NCBI GenBank assembly: GCA_023399455.1
Contig: JAEWPN010000090.1
Location: 1 to 64,000 of the forward strand
Direction of reading: 5' to 3'
Origin: Bacillota bacterium
GTDB lineage: Bacteria; Bacillota; Clostridia; Lachnospirales; Lachnospiraceae
DNA: 64,000 nt
Shown here: positions 54,423 through 61,802 of the stretch, piece after piece
Numbering within the stretch: the stretch's first letter is position 1
Layout: each line of letters opens with the position of its first letter
Made by a program: the position numbers and the translations under genes
Notes under the pieces: model-generated
Told to the model about the DNA's origin: nothing
Databases searched by the model: none
Seen by the model: the letters and a program-made list of their open reading frames with translations, nothing else

Positions 54423-55400
54423 ATGAAAAATTATTTATTGCTGGAATCGGGATATATACAAACAACCTATGGTGTTTTTGCGGGTGTGGATGCAATTAGT
54501 ACCTATCCGGGAGGAGAAATGGAGAGCCTGCGCCTATCGGAACGTAATGTAATCATGACGGAAATCGGAGAACTGATCCCTGCGTATACGGAGAATAGCC
54601 GACGGAAAAATAAGGTATCGGTAGAATTTGACCGTCAGGGACTGGTGATTGGAGTGTTGTTGGAAGAACAGCAGGAAGTGAGGACACCCATCGGAGAACT
54701 GCCTGCGGAGCGGGTTAAATTTTATTCTACGGGAGAGCTTTATCGTTTGTTTGTTCTGGACGGACAGATCAGCGGATTCTGGTCGGAGACCGATGAACGG
54801 GGGCTGAATATTCCGCTAAGCTTTGACTTAGGATTTACATCCTTCCGTGCGATGCTGAACGGCATCTGCTTTTATCGGGATGGAGGAATCCGCAGTATCA
54901 CATTGTTTCCCGGAGAACGCATCACGATTATGACACCTCTTGGGGAGGTGGAGACAGTTGTGGGTTTGTCGTTATATGAATCCGGGGAACTCTGTTCGGT
55001 GGAACCAGCAGAGCCTGTGCTGATTGAAACACCGATCGGGCGCTTGACCGCTTATGATATCGACCAGAACGGACTGAACGCGGACAGCAATTCCCTGGTA
55101 TTTACCAAGGATGGAAGAATCAGAGGTCTGATGACCTGTGACAATCTGATTCATGTGCAGACGCAGGAAGGGATAATGAAGACGTTTGCGCCAAAGGAGA
55201 AGACCCATCCACTCTATGATGATGCTGTAACTGTAGCGGGGATGAACGTGGGGTTTGATTATCAGAAGAATACGGCGATCATTGATGGCCATGAATTCAG
55301 CCTATCTGAATGCGGGTTCACAACCGGCCTCTTTATCAGACCCGGTACGCATTGCACGCCGGCGGATTGTGCAAACTGTTCTGTTTGTAACAGAGGCTAA
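54423..55400 (+). CDS. unrecognised protein with repeated beta motifs and CX4CX2CX2C tail
   Basis: A 325-residue protein of no family I recognise. It shows recurring short strands, such as TPIGELPAERVKFYSTGEL, TPLGEVETVVGLSLYESGEL and TPIGRLTAYDIDQNGL, suggesting a MORN-like or beta-solenoid fold. The C terminus ends in four close cysteines (HCTPADCANCSVC), fit for a [4Fe-4S] cluster or zinc. No signal peptide. GAAAGGAG precedes the ATG. It is the last gene before the nif terminator, so a metal-handling or regulatory role in nitrogen fixation is possible but unproven. Confidence 0.7.
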   Translation: MKNYLLLESGYIQTTYGVFAGVDAISTYPGGEMESLRLSERNVIMTEIGELIPAYTENSRRKNKVSVEFDRQGLVIGVLLEEQQEVRTPIGELPAERVKFYSTGELYRLFVLDGQISGFWSETDERGLNIPLSFDLGFTSFRAMLNGICFYRDGGIRSITLFPGERITIMTPLGEVETVVGLSLYESGELCSVEPAEPVLIETPIGRLTAYDIDQNGLNADSNSLVFTKDGRIRGLMTCDNLIHVQTQEGIMKTFAPKEKTHPLYDDAVTVAGMNVGFDYQKNTAIIDGHEFSLSECGFTTGLFIRPGTHCTPADCANCSVCNRG

Positions 55401-55451
55401 GGTGTGTCTGGAAACTGCTTGTGCCATCAATTCAGAAAATTATACATCAGT

Positions 55452-55486
55452 AAACCCTGCAAGGTTCCTTGGCAGGGTTTTTTTGT
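55452..55486 (+). terminator. strong terminator of the nif operon
   Basis: AAACCCTGC (55452-55460) pairs perfectly with GCAGGGTTT (55472-55480); an inner AAGG/CCTT stem adds stability; seven T follow. It ends the transcript that started at nifH. Confidence 0.92.
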
Positions 55487-55662
55487 ATCTGTGTCAAAAA
55501 AAAGAGTCGGTATAAATTATATAATTTTGGCAGGAAATTAATAAAAAAGATAAAAAGTGCAATAATACAATATTGTGCTATTTTTTATTGAAAAATAAGC
55601 AAACTATCTGTGAAGAGATATCATCATGTTTGAAGTATTTCTTAAATAAGGAGGAACTTCAA

Positions 55663-58600
55663 TTGCAGGACTTGTTAAAAGAAATTAATTTTTATATAAA
55701 TTCACCGTTTATGTTAGCCGTTTTATTATTAGTAATCGCATTGTTTGGTTTTGTTTTATTGATGCTGTATTATAGGCTTAAATATTGGGGGAAGAAAGTA
55801 CACTTTCCGGTGGATCCGCCGGGAGAGGAAGAAAAGGCAGGCCCGGGTGAGTGGGAAAAGCAAATGCTTAATCTGGCAGAAAGCCACAGTCAGGTAAAAC
55901 TAACCAGATATAACTTTGCTCTTAGCGATTATAATCAGGCTGCATATATAAAACTGAATAGAATCAGAGACAACATCTCTGCCGTATCGGGTGATATCAT
56001 GTCCCTGATTCCGGCAGCGCGCTGGCTCTTTGATAATTTCCAGATGCTGTACCGGGAAATTAAAAAAGTACGCACTTCAGGGACGAGCTATGCCGTATTG
56101 CCGGTTCTGAAGGGAAAGGAAAACCGTAATTTTCCCCGTATTTACGTGGTGGCAAAAAAAATGGTGGCTCTTTCCGGCGGCCACCTGAGTGAAGAAAATA
56201 TTAACCTGATGCTTAAAGCCTATCAGCAGGAAATTTTGCTGACGGACAAGGAAATATGGGTCTTACCGGAAATGCTGGGCTTTTGTCTTCTTGAAGAAAT
56301 CCTTGATATCTCTGATGAAATTCTTCATATCATTGATGTGAAATCAAGGGCAGAAGACTTCCTCTGGGATAAGCTTGCGAATAAGCAGGGGCCGGTCAAT
56401 ATATCTGCGCTGCTTTGCAAAGTAAGGGATAGTTTAAGGCTGAACTATTCCTTCCATGCCCATGTGATATACCTGTTGAAGAACATGTCTTTCGATGAAG
56501 CGTCCATTCAAAGGTATTTGGAATATCATTTCGCTTCCACGGAAAGACAAGTGAAGACCTCAGGTATATTTCTGGAGGAAGGAAAGATTGAATCATTTCT
56601 CGAGACAAATATAAGGACTTTAATCGTCAGTCTGAGAGATTTAAATGAAATGGATGAAGAAAAATTCTTTGAGGAACATTCTTGTCTGGAGCAGATTTTA
56701 TCTAAGGATCCGGATGATGTCTATTCCAAGATGGATGTGGAAGCCAGGGGCATGTACCGAGAGGTCATTGTAAAATTAGCGCTTCGTTACCGCCTGAGAG
56801 AGGAAGAGATAGCAAAAAGCTGTCTTGAGCTGGCAATGCAAAGAAGAGAGGATGTGCATTGTTCTCATCATGTGGGAGCTTATCTTTTAGGAAATGGTTA
56901 TCCGATTCTGAAAGCAAAAGCATTAGGAAAGCCGATTCCCGAGAGTATTAAGAAAAAGATGAATGTAAAGGGGTTCCTTTATTTTCTCACCTTATTTCTT
57001 ATAATTCCGGGACTGAGCGTCTGGCTGCTCTATGCTTTCCGAACCTTTGGGGGGTTACAGAACACCGGCCGCAATGTAATTATCCTTCTGGCCGCAATGC
57101 CGCTTTTGATGGGTATTTCCATAGAGATTACAAATTTTGTATTTACCAGAAACATTAAGGCGAAGAAACTCCCTTCCCTGAATTATCAGGAGGGAATACC
57201 CGAAGAAGCAAGAACCTTTGTGGTCATGCCGGTTATCGTTTCATCAAAAGAACAGGGGCTTCAGTACATGGATCGTCTTCAAAAGCATTATCTGGCTAAC
57301 AGACAGCAGAATCTTTTCTTTGCATTGATGCTTGATTTTGAGGATTCCCCGGACCAGTTCATGCCTGGAGATGAGGTGATTGAGAGCGCCCTTGCCGCAC
57401 GTATGAAGGAACTGAATGAGCTTTATCCGTCAGAGCATCAGCGCTTTTCCCTGTTTTTGCGCTGCCGCCAATGGAATAAAGCGGAGAACTGCTATATGGG
57501 CTGGGAACGTAAGAGAGGAAAGCTGGAAGAGTTCAACAAACTTTTAAATGGGATAGAAAAGGAGAATACCTCCTTTTCTGCTATTTACTGCGATGAAAAG
57601 CTTCTTACCACCTTCCGGTATGTGATTACACTGGATGCTGATACGAATCTGATTCATGACAATGCCTCGAAACTGGTCGGATTGATCGATCACCCTCTAA
57701 ATAAACCGACTCTCGATTTGGCAGGTCAAAAGATAAAGGAGGGCTATGTCATCATTCAGCCCTCAGTAAGAAATCATATTGTGGACAGGAATGGCAGCAG
57801 ATTTACAAAAATTTTTGGAGGAGAATCGGGGCTTGCTCATTATGGAAGCGTAATATCGGATATCTATCAGGATATCTGGGGCGAAGGAATCTATATTGGG
57901 AAAGGAATCTATGATATTAAGGCTTTTCAAAAGGTGCTTCAAAATAAGGTGCCTGAGAACCGGATTCTCAGTCATGACCTTTTTGAAAGCTGCTATGCAC
58001 GAACAGCTTTTTCCAGCACGGCCAAGATTATGGATAATTTCCCGGGCAGTGTTTTGTCTTTTGCCCAAAGGGAACACCGCTGGCTGCGGGGGGACTGGCA
58101 GCTCCTGCCCTGGTTGTTTATGAGGAAGACTGAGGACGGGAGAAGCTTACGAACATTATCAAAATGGAAAGTCTTTGACAATCTGAGAAGAAGCCTGGTT
58201 CCCTTAAGTAAAACTTTGTTTGTACTGCTGAATCTGGCCTGGGTACCGAAAGCATATTATCTTTGGTTACCCCTTGTTTTCTTTAATGATATATTTATGC
58301 TGGTACTTCTGGTGTTTACGGTGCTCGTCCAGAAACTTGTCCGGCCGAAACTTGTTCTTGTTTATAAAGGATTTTTCAACGAAATCATTACGATGCTTAA
58401 AAGGGCATTTCTGGAGTTTACAATTACTCCTTATCGTGCTTATGTCGCATCGGATGCCATTGTCAGAACTCTTTACCGGATATTTATCAGTAAGAAAAAT
58501 CTGCTTCGATGGAATACGGCGGAGGCGGTGGATGCCTCTATTGTAAATACCCGAAAAGGATATTTTCTTACTATGTGGAGCTCCTTTCTTCCGGCGGCAT

Positions 58601-61600
58601 TTCTTGTATTAATTTTATTTATGGGATATTTGGACCCGGCAGGAATGATTCTGACAGCGATTGTAATTGCTGATTGGAGTCTTGCGTTTGAAATCGCATA
58701 CCGGATCAGTCAGCCGGAAAAGAAGCTCCCTGTGAGGGATAAAGCGCAGGACCTCGAGTTTCTTCTGGAAACTGCACGCAGGACCTGGCAATTTTTCAAG
58801 GAACTTTCTACACAGGAAAATAACTGGCTTTGTCCGGATAATTATCAGACTTCAGTGGTTAGAAAAATCAGCGATAAAACGTCCCCGACCAATATCGGAC
58901 TTCAATTTCTGGCAATTCTGTCAGCCAGAGATTTCGGGTTTGAAACGCTGAGTTCTACGATCGAAACAGTAGAAAACCTGATGGAAACGGTCCAGAAAAT
59001 GCTGAAATGGAAAGGGCATCTTTACAACTGGTATCATATTAAAACACTGGAAGTGCTTTCTCCTGCCTATATATCAACCGTAGACAGCGGTAACTTTCTG
59101 GGACATCTGGTCGTCCTGAAAAATGGTCTTTTGGATCAGATTGACAAGCCTATATTTCCGGACAATCTTATATCTGAACTCAGGACTGCGGTTAAGAACA
59201 GCAATGAGGAAATTCAGCTGAGAACTGGAAGCTTGGCAGGAAATGGGCTTAAGCCCGACTATCTAAGCATAGGTGAACTGTTAGAAGATATTATGGTTAT
59301 CCGGGAAGACTTAAATGCCAGAGAGATCAGGCCATCCTCACATTACCGTCAGACCAGACAATTGATGAATCTCATCGATAACATTATCAATGAGGCTTCT
59401 GCTTTAAAATTAAAGGATGAGAACTTTTCTTCTTATCCTACGCTGGGATCTCTTGCAGCGGAGGGCAATGAATCTGCAAATGGTATGCTTAGACGTATTA
59501 AAGCACTCTGCGATAAAATAGATTGCTTTTTGGACAATGCGGATTTTCAGATTTTATTTAATGAAAAAAGGATGTTATTCCATATCGGATATCATGTATC
59601 CTCCAACATGCTGGAGGATGGATGTTATGACCTTATGGCATCGGAATCGGCACTCACAAGCCTTCTTGCGATAGCCTTAGGAAAAGTACCTTTAAAGCAT
59701 TGGTACAAATTGGGAAGACCACTGACTATCGTGGGCGGTATTCCATGTTTCGTATCCTGGAGCGGCACGATGTTTGAATATTTGATGCCGAATCTTGTGT
59801 TTAAGGAATATGAAGGTTCTGTCTACGCGCAGACGTCCAGAGCGGCGGTACTTCAGCAGATGAAATATGCGAAGGAGGCTCAGATACCCTGGGGGATATC
59901 CGAATCTCAGTATTATCGTTTTGACTTAAACTCAAATTATCAGTATAAAGCCTTTGGAGTTCCAAAGATAAGACTTCAGCCGGTCCGTAAGAATTCGCTG
60001 GTGGTTGCTCCTTATGCAACGATGCTGGCGCTGGATATTGCAGAGGGGGAATGCATGAGTAATTTAAGGAGATTGAAGGAATTAGGTGCCTTCGGCGTTT
60101 ACGGTTTCTATGAGTCTGTTGATTTTAACGTGCCTAATTCTATGGATATGACACCTTATTGTATTGTAAAATCCTATATGGCACATCATCAAGGGATGAA
60201 TCTGGCGGCAATTAATAATTATCTGAATGAGGGCATCCTTAGGGAGAGGTTTCATGCGGAGATGATGATAAAGGCTTCGGAAGTCCTGCTTGAAGAGAAG
60301 CGTCAGTCCTATTTGATTTCCATTGCAAAACAGGGTTATACGATAAAAATCGGAAAGCAACTTTTTAAAGAAAGTATATACAGCGACAGAACGATAGGCA
60401 CCGCAGGCGTGAATCCGCCGATCGTAAATTATCTGTCAAATGGCAAGTACTCACTGATGATAACGTCGGATGGAGACGGCTTCAGTAAATATGAGGACCG
60501 GATGCTTTACCGTTTTCGACCGGATATTTACGAAAATACAGGGAATTATATCTATATCAAAGATATGAAGCAGGGGAGGGTATGGAGTGCCGCGTATCAT
60601 CCTACAAGAACGGAACCGGAAGATTATCAGGTGGTTTTCTGTCCGCATCAGGCGCAATTCAAACGCAAAGACGGAGATATCTCATCGGATATGATCGTCA
60701 GTCTGGATGCGGATAATAATTTTGAGATACGTAAGATTACATTTACCAATCACGGAAATGAAGAAAAGCAACTGGAAGTGACCAGCTATCTGGAGGTAGT
60801 GGATGATACCCATCTGGCAGAATTAAGCCATCCCGCGTTCAATAAGCTCTTTTTAGAAAGCGAGTATCTGGAAGAACAGGAGATATTTCTTGCAAAAAGG
60901 CGGAGGAACAAGAAGGATGATGATTCATATGTAATGCATATGGTAAGAACGGGAACAAAGCTATGCAAAAAAATAGAATATGAAAATGACAGGAAACGGT
61001 TTATAGGAAGAAACAATACACTGGAGAATCCTGACAGCGTGGTTAACAGCATTGCTTTTTTCAATAATTCGGGTTTTTGTAATGATCCGATTATGAGTCT
61101 GCGCGCACAGCTTATCATAGAAGCGGGTGAAACTGCCTGCATTTCTTTCATTACCGGAATGTGCGGCAGTAAGGAGGAAGCAATAAAAATTGCAGGGGAA
61201 TTAAATGTAAGTTATCGAATTGATGATATTTTGGAGAAATTCAGGCTTCAAAAAAATCTGGAGTTAAAGTATCTGGAAATTACCAGGACCCAGCTGAACG
61301 CCTTTCAGGATTTGATCAGTCCGGTATTCTATCCTGCGGGTATTTACCGGGGGCCGAGTGAAAATATAAGACGAAACTTTTTGAATCAGAGCTTCTTATG
61401 GAAATTCGGAATATCAGGCGATAATCCCATCCTGCTTTTAATGGTACGGTCCATGGAAGAGGAAAGGATCGTGAAGGATGTACTAAAGGCTTACGAATAT
61501 CTGAGGACCAACCATGTTATGGTGGATCTCGTTATCCTAATTGATTCCAAGCATGGTTATCTTCAGGAGGTGGATGAATTAATAAACGATATGACAAGCT

Positions 61601-61782
61601 CTCTTCGCATTTATGATTCGGGAAGCGAGAAGCCGAGCTTTTTCACCCTGCATACGTATGAGATGAGACCGGCGGAGATTGATTTGCTGTATACGGTAGC
61701 GCAGGTTGTTTTTCCGGAGAAAACCGGGATTTATTTTACCAATGTAAAAGAAAACCTGTATGAGTTACTTGAAGAATATTAG
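55663..61782 (+). CDS. cyclic beta-1,2-glucan synthase-like protein, glycosyltransferase (GT84) part
   Basis: A 2039-residue membrane enzyme. An N-terminal membrane helix (about 12-38); helices near 430-490; GT84 domain with DADT (about residue 658) and REHRWLRGDWQ (about 802); more helices (about 850-990); a glycoamylase-like domain (SWSGTMFEY, AHHQGMN near 1507); then a GH94-type beta-sandwich. This matches ChvB/NdvB except that the final phosphorylase domain is in the next gene. It makes beta-1,2-linked glucan from UDP-glucose. TTG 55663 is preferred over a longer frame because AGGAGGA lies eight bases upstream. Confidence 0.87.
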   Translation: MQDLLKEINFYINSPFMLAVLLLVIALFGFVLLMLYYRLKYWGKKVHFPVDPPGEEEKAGPGEWEKQMLNLAESHSQVKLTRYNFALSDYNQAAYIKLNRIRDNISAVSGDIMSLIPAARWLFDNFQMLYREIKKVRTSGTSYAVLPVLKGKENRNFPRIYVVAKKMVALSGGHLSEENINLMLKAYQQEILLTDKEIWVLPEMLGFCLLEEILDISDEILHIIDVKSRAEDFLWDKLANKQGPVNISALLCKVRDSLRLNYSFHAHVIYLLKNMSFDEASIQRYLEYHFASTERQVKTSGIFLEEGKIESFLETNIRTLIVSLRDLNEMDEEKFFEEHSCLEQILSKDPDDVYSKMDVEARGMYREVIVKLALRYRLREEEIAKSCLELAMQRREDVHCSHHVGAYLLGNGYPILKAKALGKPIPESIKKKMNVKGFLYFLTLFLIIPGLSVWLLYAFRTFGGLQNTGRNVIILLAAMPLLMGISIEITNFVFTRNIKAKKLPSLNYQEGIPEEARTFVVMPVIVSSKEQGLQYMDRLQKHYLANRQQNLFFALMLDFEDSPDQFMPGDEVIESALAARMKELNELYPSEHQRFSLFLRCRQWNKAENCYMGWERKRGKLEEFNKLLNGIEKENTSFSAIYCDEKLLTTFRYVITLDADTNLIHDNASKLVGLIDHPLNKPTLDLAGQKIKEGYVIIQPSVRNHIVDRNGSRFTKIFGGESGLAHYGSVISDIYQDIWGEGIYIGKGIYDIKAFQKVLQNKVPENRILSHDLFESCYARTAFSSTAKIMDNFPGSVLSFAQREHRWLRGDWQLLPWLFMRKTEDGRSLRTLSKWKVFDNLRRSLVPLSKTLFVLLNLAWVPKAYYLWLPLVFFNDIFMLVLLVFTVLVQKLVRPKLVLVYKGFFNEIITMLKRAFLEFTITPYRAYVASDAIVRTLYRIFISKKNLLRWNTAEAVDASIVNTRKGYFLTMWSSFLPAAFLVLILFMGYLDPAGMILTAIVIADWSLAFEIAYRISQPEKKLPVRDKAQDLEFLLETARRTWQFFKELSTQENNWLCPDNYQTSVVRKISDKTSPTNIGLQFLAILSARDFGFETLSSTIETVENLMETVQKMLKWKGHLYNWYHIKTLEVLSPAYISTVDSGNFLGHLVVLKNGLLDQIDKPIFPDNLISELRTAVKNSNEEIQLRTGSLAGNGLKPDYLSIGELLEDIMVIREDLNAREIRPSSHYRQTRQLMNLIDNIINEASALKLKDENFSSYPTLGSLAAEGNESANGMLRRIKALCDKIDCFLDNADFQILFNEKRMLFHIGYHVSSNMLEDGCYDLMASESALTSLLAIALGKVPLKHWYKLGRPLTIVGGIPCFVSWSGTMFEYLMPNLVFKEYEGSVYAQTSRAAVLQQMKYAKEAQIPWGISESQYYRFDLNSNYQYKAFGVPKIRLQPVRKNSLVVAPYATMLALDIAEGECMSNLRRLKELGAFGVYGFYESVDFNVPNSMDMTPYCIVKSYMAHHQGMNLAAINNYLNEGILRERFHAEMMIKASEVLLEEKRQSYLISIAKQGYTIKIGKQLFKESIYSDRTIGTAGVNPPIVNYLSNGKYSLMITSDGDGFSKYEDRMLYRFRPDIYENTGNYIYIKDMKQGRVWSAAYHPTRTEPEDYQVVFCPHQAQFKRKDGDISSDMIVSLDADNNFEIRKITFTNHGNEEKQLEVTSYLEVVDDTHLAELSHPAFNKLFLESEYLEEQEIFLAKRRRNKKDDDSYVMHMVRTGTKLCKKIEYENDRKRFIGRNNTLENPDSVVNSIAFFNNSGFCNDPIMSLRAQLIIEAGETACISFITGMCGSKEEAIKIAGELNVSYRIDDILEKFRLQKNLELKYLEITRTQLNAFQDLISPVFYPAGIYRGPSENIRRNFLNQSFLWKFGISGDNPILLLMVRSMEEERIVKDVLKAYEYLRTNHVMVDLVILIDSKHGYLQEVDELINDMTSSLRIYDSGSEKPSFFTLHTYEMRPAEIDLLYTVAQVVFPEKTGIYFTNVKENLYELLEEY

Positions 61783-61802
61783 GAGTTGAGGAGGAAGTGG
61801 CT

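Noticed and set aside
55540-55600. shared regulatory motif (CAATATTG-like) upstream of nifH and the glucan synthase
   Set aside because: Both have CAATATTG-related A/T-rich palindromes, but the match is short and expected by chance in such composition.
55573-55662. 30-codon N-terminal extension of the GT84 protein
   Set aside because: TTG 55573 has no ribosome-binding site; AGGAGGA at 55648-55654 supports TTG 55663.
61783-61802. frameshift breaking one cyclic glucan synthase gene
   Set aside because: The break lies at a domain boundary with a stop, a strong ribosome-binding site and a TTG start for the second protein; a real split is simpler, though sequencing error is not excluded.
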